In this document: in pieces, positions 1-5,349 of the stretch | How the letters are laid out: every line of letters starts with the position of its first letter | Position numbering within the stretch: position 1 is the stretch's first letter | NCBI GenBank assembly: GCA_039815505.1 | Contig: JBCBZE010000035.1 | Coordinates: forward strand, 1 to 17,038 | From: CANLWN01 sp039815505 | GTDB taxonomy: Bacteria > Bacteroidota > Bacteroidia > Flavobacteriales > Flavobacteriaceae | Length of the DNA: 17,038 nucleotides | Direction of reading: 5' to 3' | Made by a program: the position numbers and the translations under genes | The notes under the pieces: model-generated | What the model was told of the DNA's origin: nothing | What the model saw: only the letters and a program-made list of their open reading frames with translations | Database searches by the model: none

Positions 1-560
1 ACCTGCTTGGTCCGATGGTTTACATAGGCCACTGCCCTGGAGCCCGGTAATACTTGATTGCCCGTTAAAAGCAACGGTATCACATTGGGATTGTTAATGG
101 TTTGGTATCGTCCATTGGTCTCTTCATAATTCTTTTCCAAGGTTACAAGCCTTTCCTGAAGATCAGAAGTTTTGTTCTGCAAGACCTGAAGGTTTTCCTC
201 AGAACTTTGCCATTGGTTGTATAACCAAAACGAGCTTAACAAGAAAATTGCGGCCAAACTTGCGGTGGCATAGAAATAAGATCTTTTATTGTTCTTAAGC
301 GGTACTACCTTTGAATCTTGTGTTGGAGGTGTTTCGGCTTTTGCCAAGGCTTTTTCCAAGGATTCCTTAACTCTTGGATGTGGGGCTATTGCGTTTTCCA
401 TGGCCAAACGTTCAAAATCGGCCTCCATGGTACTGAAATGTTTCTTTAGTTCGGGATCTTCCTGCAGGATGCTATGCACTTCGGCGCGTTGTTCCCTGTT
501 TAATTCGCCCAATAGATATTGTTCCAGTATACCGTCTTCTTTTATAGAATTCCTATCCAT
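1..560 (-). CDS. anti-sigma factor, RskA-like (partial, C-terminus beyond window)
   Basis: The reading frame opens with ATG at 560 and runs without a stop off the left edge, giving about 186 visible codons. The N-terminus has the cytoplasmic anti-sigma pattern of Bacteroidota (ILEQYLLGELNREQRAEV, then EDPELKKHF, residues 12-42). One transmembrane helix follows at about residues 94-114 (FYATASLAAIFLLSSFWLY), then a short heptad-like stretch (residues about 118-145) and the start of a periplasmic domain. Its ATG overlaps the sigma factor's TAA stop as TAATG, so the two are translationally coupled. The expected role is to hold the ECF sigma factor at the inner membrane until an envelope signal releases it. 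The RskA-type label rests on architecture and neighbourhood, because the diagnostic C-terminal domain is mostly outside the window. Confidence 0.85.
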   Translation of the reverse strand, partial: MDRNSIKEDGILEQYLLGELNREQRAEVHSILQEDPELKKHFSTMEADFERLAMENAIAPHPRVKESLEKALAKAETPPTQDSKVVPLKNNKRSYFYATASLAAIFLLSSFWLYNQWQSSEENLQVLQNKTSDLQERLVTLEKNYEETNGRYQTINNPNVIPLLLTGNQVLPGSRAVAYVNHRTKQ

Positions 561-1120
561 TATCCCATCGTTTCAATTAATAGCCATAATAAAAAAAGTT
601 CTTTTTGGTATGTCTTGCGCAATTCTCGCAATGCTTGTTGTATATAGGATTTAAAAGTACCTAAGGGAACGCCCATTTCCTCGTGCGCTTCCCTATGCGT
701 TAATCCTTTATAATACACAAGTTCCAATGCCTCTTGATGGTGGCTGTCCAATTTTTTAATAGAACCACATAAGTCCGAATAATCGGGTGTTTCGGACTCG
801 CTTTTACTTTCATATACACTTAAATCCTCGTTTTGGATGAGGTCCTTGGTATTTCGTAGCGCATTTAAGGTCGTATTTTTGGCAATTCTATAGGCCCATG
901 TAAAGAACCTACCTTTATCAGGGTCGTACAGATGTATTTTTTGCCAAATTTTTAAAAAGGTCTCTTGTAATAGATCTTCAGCTTTGTTTTCATCCCCACA
1001 TATACGAAGAACAACACCATATAAAGCACCCGAATATCTGTTGTAGAGCTCAAAAAGGGCGCTTTTGTTGTCATTTTGCAACTGTTCTATAAGTTGCTTA
1101 TCTGTATAGGTCTTCTCCAT
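560..1120 (-). CDS. ECF-family RNA polymerase sigma factor (SigK-like)
   Basis: This 186-residue protein has sigma region 2 at about residues 20-90 (ALFELYNRYSGALYGVVLR, EDLLQETFLKIWQ, then FFTWAYRIAKNTTLNALR) and region 4 at about 120-172 (LELVYYKGLTHREAHEEMGV, then GTFKSYIQQALRELR, a helix-turn-helix). Length and two-domain layout are those of ECF (group IV) sigma factors. It directs RNA polymerase to a small regulon and is normally held by the anti-sigma factor encoded directly downstream, with which it shares a TAATG junction. A divergent fasciclin-domain gene starts about 100 bases away and is the obvious candidate target. A Bacteroidota-type -7 box (TAAATTTG on the minus strand, 1135-1128) lies just upstream of the ATG. 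The assignment to the SigK-like subgroup is inferred from the fasciclin and RskA-like neighbours. Confidence 0.92.
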   Translation of the reverse strand: MEKTYTDKQLIEQLQNDNKSALFELYNRYSGALYGVVLRICGDENKAEDLLQETFLKIWQKIHLYDPDKGRFFTWAYRIAKNTTLNALRNTKDLIQNEDLSVYESKSESETPDYSDLCGSIKKLDSHHQEALELVYYKGLTHREAHEEMGVPLGTFKSYIQQALRELRKTYQKELFLLWLLIETMG

Positions 1121-1127
1121 AGACGCT

Positions 1128-1160
1128 CAAATTTAAAAAAAACATCCCAGACTCATCCAA
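1128..1160 (-). promoter_or_regulatory. candidate housekeeping promoter of the sigma/anti-sigma operon
   Basis: On the minus strand TAAATTTG (1135-1128) matches the Bacteroidota -7 consensus TAnnTTTG. A TTG at 1160-1158 lies 22 bases upstream as a possible -33 element. Transcription would then start only a few bases before the ATG at 1120, giving an almost leaderless message. The spacing is at the long end of what is accepted, so this is tentative. Confidence 0.4.
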
Positions 1161-1219
1161 TTAAAAAAAAGTGGTGTATATGAAGATATAGATTGCAATT
1201 CAATTATTTAATCATTAAA

Positions 1220-1750
1220 ATGAAAATCATGAAAAAAATCGCTTTTATTATCTCAACATTCGCTTTGTTTATTAGTGTACAATCGGTAACCGCTCAAAAA
1301 GCCTCTAAGGATATCGTGGATATTGCAGTATCCGTAGATGACTTTTCTACCTTGGTATCGGCATTAAAGGCCGCTGATTTGGTCGGTGCTTTAAAAGGTG
1401 ACGGACCATTTACCGTTTTTGCCCCTACAAATGCAGCTTTCGGAAAGATTGACTCCGCTACCTTAAATTCACTTTTAGAACCTGCCAACAAAAGTACATT
1501 GGCCGGTATTCTTACGTACCATGTAGTATCTGGAAAATTGGTCGCCGCCGACGTAGCTGCCGCCTTGAAAAAAGGAAAAGGTAAAGTAGAGTTAACTACA
1601 TTGAACGGAGCTGTTTTAACGGCCGAATCCAAAGATGGAGGTATCTATCTTAAAGATCAAAATGGAAATTACAGTCAGATTACGAAAACCGATGTAGTAG
1701 GATCCAATGGTGTTATCCATGTTATCTCCGATGTGGTAATGCCCAACTAA
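1220..1750 (+). CDS. secreted fasciclin (FAS1) domain protein
   Basis: A cleavable signal peptide (KKIAFIISTFALFISVQS, ending VTA|QK) is followed by one FAS1/beta-Ig-H3 domain filling the rest of the protein. Both conserved FAS1 blocks are visible: H1 as GPFTVFAPTNAAFGKI and H2 near the C-terminus as NGVIHVISDVVMP, with the intervening YHVVSGKL motif. FAS1 domains are extracytoplasmic adhesion modules. I chose ATG 1220 (176 residues). ATG 1229 is equally possible, while an in-frame TTG at 1193 would add an unlikely charged extension before the signal peptide. The gene is divergent from an ECF sigma/anti-sigma pair, which suggests control by that sigma factor. A CATCC at 1154-1158 upstream could belong to an ECF promoter, but I cannot place both elements convincingly. 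Confidence 0.92.
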   Translation: MKIMKKIAFIISTFALFISVQSVTAQKASKDIVDIAVSVDDFSTLVSALKAADLVGALKGDGPFTVFAPTNAAFGKIDSATLNSLLEPANKSTLAGILTYHVVSGKLVAADVAAALKKGKGKVELTTLNGAVLTAESKDGGIYLKDQNGNYSQITKTDVVGSNGVIHVISDVVMPN

Positions 1751-1774
1751 GTTTGTTTACATGTTTATGTTTTA

Positions 1775-1866
1775 GGCTGCCCGACAAAGTATAGTGAACA
1801 ACAATACCCAAAAGGTATTATTGATACACAGAAGGACTAATTTGTACTTTTAGGGCAGTCTTTTTA
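1775..1866 (+). terminator. long terminator-like fold after the fasciclin gene
   Basis: GGCTGCCC (1775-1782) pairs with GGGCAGTC (1853-1860), with one G-T wobble. AAAGTA (1786-1791) then pairs with TACTTT (1845-1850) across a small asymmetric bulge, and TTTTTA follows at 1861. The large loop holds its own perfect hairpin, AATACC-CAAAA-GGTATT (1803-1819). This is unusually long for a simple intrinsic terminator. The right arm directly abuts the 3' end of the VOC remnant read from the other strand. Confidence 0.5.
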
Positions 1867-2135
1867 TGGATGAAACTTACTTCCTACGGTCATAACCGGA
1901 TGGTTGGCGTTTAATTCCAATACGTCCCATCAATTCCCATATAAATCCTTAAATACCGCCACGGTCCCATAATCCGCTTTTTTAGGTGCTCTTAAACGCC
2001 ATACCTTTTGAGATCATTTCACATTATAATCTCTTCAAAAACCATCGGTGTTCAAGAACAAAAACACCTGTCCGCCGGCCTGATTTCCAATGAATTTTTC
2101 TTTCTGCTAACTAGCCGGTACTTTTCATGGGAACC
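1864..2135 (-). pseudogene. remnant of a VOC/glyoxalase-family gene
   Basis: Read on the minus strand in one frame, this stretch encodes the C-terminal half of a VOC-family protein: FIGNQAGGQVFLFLNTDGF, then RAPKKADYGTVAVFKDLYGN and WDVLELNANHPV, ending at TAA 1864-1866. The frame is broken by in-frame stops at 1930-1932, 2014-2016, 2035-2037 and 2107-2109, at least two of them at sites where the family usually has tryptophan or another large residue. The last piece upstream (VPMKSTG, about 2114-2135) is in a different frame, so there is also an indel. The N-terminal half is absent: the sequence changes abruptly at the repeat that bounds the MepB gene. The family call comes from recognised motifs, not from a search. 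Confidence 0.8.
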
Positions 2136-2145
2136 ATTGTTGTGT
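2135..2145 (+). repeat. 11-base direct repeat, copy 1
   Basis: CATTGTTGTGT here recurs exactly, in the same orientation, at 2679-2689 on the other side of the MepB gene. It overlaps the outer part of the left inverted repeat. Confidence 0.6.
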
Positions 2146-2152
2146 GTAGTGC
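2139..2152 (+). repeat. left inverted repeat bounding the MepB cassette
   Basis: GTTGTGTGTAGTGC here is the inverse complement, at 12 of 14 positions, of GCATTACATACAAC at 2695-2708. The two copies enclose the MepB-family gene and almost nothing else. The MepB stop codon (2154-2156) is two bases inside this repeat. Confidence 0.6.
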
Positions 2153-2153
2153 T

Positions 2154-2681
2154 TTATTTTTCATTATACAATTCATTCACTTTTTGTAAGTCGGTCGAAC
2201 CATTTATTTGATAAAAATAATTCAGTTGCCATTTTTGAGTCCGTTCAGCTTGTTTACTTTTAACAGTATCCCAATTTGGGTAAACTCTGAATGCTCGTTT
2301 TCCCTCTTTTTTTTCGGTTGAGATAATTCCTTTTTTTATCAGTACCGATTTTGGGAAAACGAATTGTCCAAATTCGTTTTTAGTCCGCACGTTTACGGTG
2401 TAAAAATCAATTCGGTCATTTTCATTAAATGGTTCAATCGGTCCATTTTCATTCCGTTTCCAAAACGTAACAAATTGTCCGACTTTTTTCGGCGTTATTT
2501 TGGCATTTCTACTTAAAATATTCAGTCCGTTGAGTTGAAATCGACAAGCGCTATATTCTTTGCTTTCAGTTTCCATTTTTAATTCAGAAATCTCAAGTGA
2601 GCACTTGTCATAAATTTCCGTTTTAATTTGGTTTAGATTTTTGTCCATTTGCTCAATTTCAGTGGATATTTCAATTCTCAT
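2154..2681 (-). CDS. MepB-family protein
   Basis: The 175-residue product matches the MepB family of small cytoplasmic proteins of unknown biochemical role, named after the third gene of the staphylococcal mepRAB efflux operon. Recognisable family blocks are YSACRFQLNGLNILSRNAKI, TPKKVGQFVTFWKRNENGPI, FGQFVFPKSVLIKKGIIS and KRAFRVYPNWDTVKSKQAER. There is no signal peptide or membrane segment. ATG 2681 lies inside the flanking direct repeat. Family members usually begin near MDKNLNQIK, which would be ATG 2648, so the first 11 residues are doubtful. Its GC content (about 35% over 2221-2580 by hand count) is well below that of the SRPBCC gene upstream (about 47% over 3001-3120). With the repeats at both ends, this points to acquisition by transfer. 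Confidence 0.8.
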   Translation of the reverse strand: MRIEISTEIEQMDKNLNQIKTEIYDKCSLEISELKMETESKEYSACRFQLNGLNILSRNAKITPKKVGQFVTFWKRNENGPIEPFNENDRIDFYTVNVRTKNEFGQFVFPKSVLIKKGIISTEKKEGKRAFRVYPNWDTVKSKQAERTQKWQLNYFYQINGSTDLQKVNELYNEK

Positions 2682-2689
2682 TGTTGTGT
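2679..2689 (+). repeat. 11-base direct repeat, copy 2
   Basis: This is an exact second copy of CATTGTTGTGT. On the minus strand it supplies the ATG at 2681 of the MepB gene. Confidence 0.6.
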
Positions 2690-2708
2690 TTCGGGCATTA
2701 CATACAAC
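2683..2708 (+). repeat. right inverted-repeat end of the MepB cassette, itself an imperfect hairpin
   Basis: The outer half GCATTACATACAAC (2695-2708) mirrors the left repeat at 2139-2152. Together with GTTGTGT (2683-2689) this end is also an imperfect palindrome, GTTGT ... ACAAC, enclosing a GC-rich TTCGGGC centre. So one end carries both half-sites and the other carries only one. Confidence 0.5.
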
Positions 2709-2711
2709 CTG

Positions 2712-2735
2712 TTTACATAGATGTAAAATACATCT
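2712..2735. promoter_or_regulatory. overlapping palindromes, candidate operator upstream of the MepB gene
   Basis: Two perfect palindromes share a half-site: TTTACAT-AG-ATGTAAA (2712-2727) and AGATGTA-AAA-TACATCT (2719-2735). This gives three alternating ATGT/ACAT half-sites. They lie between the end of the AHSA1-type gene and the start of the MepB gene. The arrangement suits a dimeric winged-helix or TetR-type repressor, but no regulator gene is nearby. With no T-tract directly after it, it is a poor terminator. Confidence 0.4.
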
Positions 2736-2791
2736 TTATATGGCTAAAATGCCAGGTAAATGGTATTTATCACTTCCATTGATCGAGGGAC

Positions 2792-3307
2792 TTACATATT
2801 TACGAACTCATAACCGGCCAAGGGAATGTTTCGGAGGTCAAATTCCGTTTCGTTCAGTAAGATACCATGTTCTACATATGCTTTTAAGTTGGCCAGCCAA
2901 AACGTCCATCCATTGCTGCAGCCATAATGGATATTTAGTTTATTTTCCTCGTCCGTGGGAATATCGTATTGTTTTAAGGTAACCAAAACGGCATTGCCTT
3001 TATCTTCCAGGCTTACTGATACCTTGCTGATCCCGGCAAAGGAAATTTCCAAGAAATCGGTTCCATTGGCCTGTAGTACCTGCCCTTTTTCCTGCTCGTC
3101 CCAATTATGCCATTCCCAGATATAGGCATCTCCCTTTTGGATAGGTTCCGATATGGAACGTGTTTTCCCCTGATTATCCGTGTATTGGGCCTTTCTTAAA
3201 AACCAGGAACAGATCCCTTCCTCGGTGCCCCAGCACCAGTATAGTTTTTCAATAGGTGCCTTTATATGTATTTTTTTGGTGAAGGCATCGAATGTTAGTT
3301 TACACAT
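2792..3307 (-). CDS. SRPBCC-domain protein, AHSA1-like
   Basis: This 171-residue soluble protein fits the AHSA1 branch of the SRPBCC/START-like superfamily, a helix-grip fold with a hydrophobic ligand cavity. Typical features are an N-terminal strand with KIHIKAPIEKLYWCW, the WFLRKAQY segment, and the C-terminal helix NGWTFWLANLKAYVEHGI, with LLNE just after. No catalytic residues can be assigned and the ligand is unknown. It starts at ATG 3307, three bases after the stop of the serine hydrolase gene (3311), so the two are almost certainly cotranscribed. A second SRPBCC protein lies at the head of the same gene run. The VOC remnant was probably the next gene downstream before the MepB insertion. 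Confidence 0.85.
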   Translation of the reverse strand: MCKLTFDAFTKKIHIKAPIEKLYWCWGTEEGICSWFLRKAQYTDNQGKTRSISEPIQKGDAYIWEWHNWDEQEKGQVLQANGTDFLEISFAGISKVSVSLEDKGNAVLVTLKQYDIPTDEENKLNIHYGCSNGWTFWLANLKAYVEHGILLNETEFDLRNIPLAGYEFVNM

Positions 3308-3310
3308 GGT

Positions 3311-4516
3311 CTACTTTTTTCGGTTTAATTCATAGGTATAGATCTCCCTACCCAATTCTGCCAAAAAGGGTATTCCAATGTCATCATATTCATACGCATC
3401 ATCATTAAAAATGCCATCGTTGTTTACCAGGATAGTGGCCGTCAGTAAAAATTCAATATTGTTTTTGGTATCGGTTATATACGCGCAATCCGTTAAAGTG
3501 CCATAGGCATATCCAACCTTGTTATAGATCTTTATATTGGTCGGCATTTCCTTTTGCCGATCCCCATACATAAAGAATTTTACATAGCTATCATAGTATA
3601 CTTCCGGGTCATAGCCAAGTTCCTTGGGTAAGGTGTGCATAGCTTTCAGCAAAAAATCACGTTGTGTCCCACTAAGATCAAACCGTTCCTTTTCCGAAAA
3701 CCGTTCTGGAAACAGGGTGCGTTTTAGAACACCGTCTTGTGACGCTATGGGATAGTAATTTTTTAAGCTAAAATCAAAAGGCTTGGGCAATAATAGGTCC
3801 TCCCCATAAAAACCTTTGCCTTTAAAAATACCATTCAAGGACAAAGGTTTTGGAGAGGTATTGATGGTATTTTCCGTTAGTGCTATGGTACTATCGTTCA
3901 GGTAAACCACCAAAGGCTTGGTCGTTATATCATCGGCATTGGTCGTTGATAAACGGTGCGCGATACGTATGGGGGCCAAACCTTTTTTTTCCAGTTGTGT
4001 GTTGATGTAATCCTGTCCCAGAAATTCGAACAATCTATTGTAGGATTGGTTATCACTTACGGCGAATATCTTGGAAATTTCCTGGGCAAAGGTGGTCTCC
4101 AAGGAATCTCCTTCCACATAGAAACGGGTGTCCATATCAAGTGTATCAACGTGGTTTAATTTTTCAAGCGTAAGAACGGCCACGGGAAACTTTACCGTGC
4201 TTGCCGGGTAGAAATACGTATCGGTAGCTACTTGAAAATCATGATCGATAAAAAAAATGCTGTCGTTTCCTCTATCAATTTGTGAATACCGTATCTGTAT
4301 TTCGTAACCGTTTAAACTATCCATAACCCTTTTAATGTTGGGGTTTTTGGAGGCCAAGGCTGCTTCCAAAGGATTCTGGTCAGTAACTTGCCGAGAACAG
4401 GAAACAAGGCTTATTAGAAGAATAACCAAGGATGCGATCGTTTTTTTCAAACCTACTAAGGTTTTGGTTTCCAGGATGCTATGTAAGCTTATTCTTTGTG
4501 TGGTATTATTCCTCAT
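3311..4516 (-). CDS. class A beta-lactamase-like serine hydrolase, lipoprotein
   Basis: The protein carries the penicillin-recognising serine hydrolase motifs: SxxK as SerThrValLys within FYPASTVKFPV, SDN within AVSDNQSYNRLFEFLG, and a third motif KVG (NKVGYAYG) where class A enzymes have KTG. This fits the beta-lactamase-2 family, whose members can be beta-lactamases, peptidoglycan-active enzymes or inactive relatives. A lipobox, LISLVSC followed by Ser, predicts a lipoprotein. Three starts are possible: GTG 4525, ATG 4516 (401 residues, chosen) and TTG 4450. The TTG gives LKKTIASLVILLISLVSC, a textbook lipoprotein signal peptide with no extension (379 residues), and may well be the true start. 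The first two starts overlap the 79-residue gene upstream. A long insertion between SDN and KVG makes it bigger than classical class A enzymes (about 290). Confidence 0.85.
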   Translation of the reverse strand: MRNNTTQRISLHSILETKTLVGLKKTIASLVILLISLVSCSRQVTDQNPLEAALASKNPNIKRVMDSLNGYEIQIRYSQIDRGNDSIFFIDHDFQVATDTYFYPASTVKFPVAVLTLEKLNHVDTLDMDTRFYVEGDSLETTFAQEISKIFAVSDNQSYNRLFEFLGQDYINTQLEKKGLAPIRIAHRLSTTNADDITTKPLVVYLNDSTIALTENTINTSPKPLSLNGIFKGKGFYGEDLLLPKPFDFSLKNYYPIASQDGVLKRTLFPERFSEKERFDLSGTQRDFLLKAMHTLPKELGYDPEVYYDSYVKFFMYGDRQKEMPTNIKIYNKVGYAYGTLTDCAYITDTKNNIEFLLTATILVNNDGIFNDDAYEYDDIGIPFLAELGREIYTYELNRKK

Positions 4517-4745
4517 AGATTTCACCTCTATGGGGAATTAGGGCATCTCTTACCGATATCATCTGTTCTTCTTCGACCACCATATACGCTATACTATGAA
4601 AATCGCTCATAGGCCCGTTTCCGGTAATCCCCAAGTTCAACCCTTCGGTCAAGATATACTCCTTAAGATGTTTTTCGTGATGCTCGGCGGTCTTATGGGC
4701 ATCTGGGCCCCTAAAGTCCCATATTAATTTTATTTTTCTGTTCAC
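4506..4745 (-). CDS. small conserved protein of unknown function
   Basis: This is a 79-residue soluble protein with no signal peptide or membrane segment. It is rich in His, Glu and Asp, with WDFRGPDAHKTAEHHEKHLK near the N-terminus, FHSIAYMVVEEEQM in the middle and RDALIPHRGEIYEE at the end. The pattern of a short alpha/beta protein with an FHSIAYMVV strand is familiar from flavobacterial genomes, but I know no function for it. It starts 26 bases after the SRPBCC gene and overlaps possible starts of the serine hydrolase gene, so it belongs to the same operon. Codon use is like its neighbours and the reading frame is clean, which argues for a real gene. Confidence 0.75.
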   Translation of the reverse strand: MNRKIKLIWDFRGPDAHKTAEHHEKHLKEYILTEGLNLGITGNGPMSDFHSIAYMVVEEEQMISVRDALIPHRGEIYEE

Positions 4746-4771
4746 ATTATGTGTTTAAGGTCATTTTTATG

Positions 4772-5233
4772 TTATTTGCCCGTTTCCGCTACTGAGATCC
4801 CTTCCTCCGCAAAGGCCTTAAAATCCCTAGCATATTTTTTGGATTGTTTTTTAAACGCTCCGGGCATTAAAAAGGCCATGGCCTTCATCATAAAACTTGA
4901 AAATTGAAATTCAGTCTCCGAAACCCATTGGGTAGCATTGGCTCCCATTTCCTTAAAATAATTTTTCTGGATGTTATGCACCCCTTTGGTATCGTAGGTG
5001 GCATGGAACTCTTCAGGAAAATTACGCTTTATAATGGTTTCTACCAAAACCATTTCCCGTTTGCCCAATTTGTAGTGCAGTTCCATTTTTGCGGCATCTT
5101 GACCTGGTGTGCCCGATAGATGCTTGTACGCTACCAACCCCTGTTGCCAGTGCTTCATGTTGTCCGGATTATCCAATTTTTCTATTAATTCGTCCCTGGA
5201 CAGATTAATGGTAATCTCTGTAGTATATTTCAT
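4772..5233 (-). CDS. SRPBCC family protein
   Basis: This 153-residue protein starts at ATG 5233 with KYTTEITINLSRDELIEKLD, the first strand and helix of a START/SRPBCC helix-grip fold. NMKHWQQGLVAYKHLSG, the central strands (MELHYKLGKREMVLVETI), and a long C-terminal helix (FKKQSKKYARDFKAFAEEG) follow. Members of this superfamily bind hydrophobic ligands or act as cyclases, and nothing here fixes the substrate. It is the first gene of the minus-strand run SRPBCC - 79-residue protein - serine hydrolase - AHSA1-like. Its 5' region carries an inverted repeat that could be an operator. Confidence 0.85.
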   Translation of the reverse strand: MKYTTEITINLSRDELIEKLDNPDNMKHWQQGLVAYKHLSGTPGQDAAKMELHYKLGKREMVLVETIIKRNFPEEFHATYDTKGVHNIQKNYFKEMGANATQWVSETEFQFSSFMMKAMAFLMPGAFKKQSKKYARDFKAFAEEGISVAETGK

Positions 5234-5251
5234 TTCGATTAGGTTTGTTCT

Positions 5252-5272
5252 ACTAATTTACTAAATATTAGT
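5252..5272. promoter_or_regulatory. inverted repeat in the divergent promoter region, candidate operator
   Basis: ACTAAT and ATTAGT are perfect inverted half-sites separated by nine bases. Inside them lies a smaller palindrome, ATTTA-C-TAAAT (5256-5266). It sits 19 bases upstream of the SRPBCC start codon, where a repressor would block transcription of the minus-strand operon. Confidence 0.35.
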
Positions 5273-5315
5273 CTTGGCCCAATTGCAAAAATGTGTTAAT
5301 CCATGGTCATATCAC

Positions 5316-5345
5316 TTGTCTAAGCTGATCTAATTGTTATTTTTG
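5316..5345 (+). promoter_or_regulatory. Bacteroidota-type promoter before the PPIase/SurA operon
   Basis: TTG (5316-5318), a 19-base spacer, then TATTTTTG (5338-5345) is a match to the Bacteroidota sigma-A consensus TTG-N19-TAnnTTTG. Transcription would start at about 5350, on top of the first ATG. The message is therefore either leaderless or is translated from the in-frame ATG at 5377. Confidence 0.6.
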
Positions 5346-5349
5346 CGGA

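Noticed and set aside
2139..2708. The MepB cassette as an integron gene cassette with an attC site
   Set aside because: attC sites have RYYYAAC at the 5' end and GTTRRRY at the 3' end of the hairpin. Here the arms run the opposite way (GTT ... AAC), the fifth base of GTTGTGT breaks the core consensus, and no integrase is seen.
3311..4525. A recently acquired beta-lactam resistance gene
   Set aside because: No insertion sequence or flanking repeats adjoin it, its composition matches its neighbours, and the third motif is not KTG.
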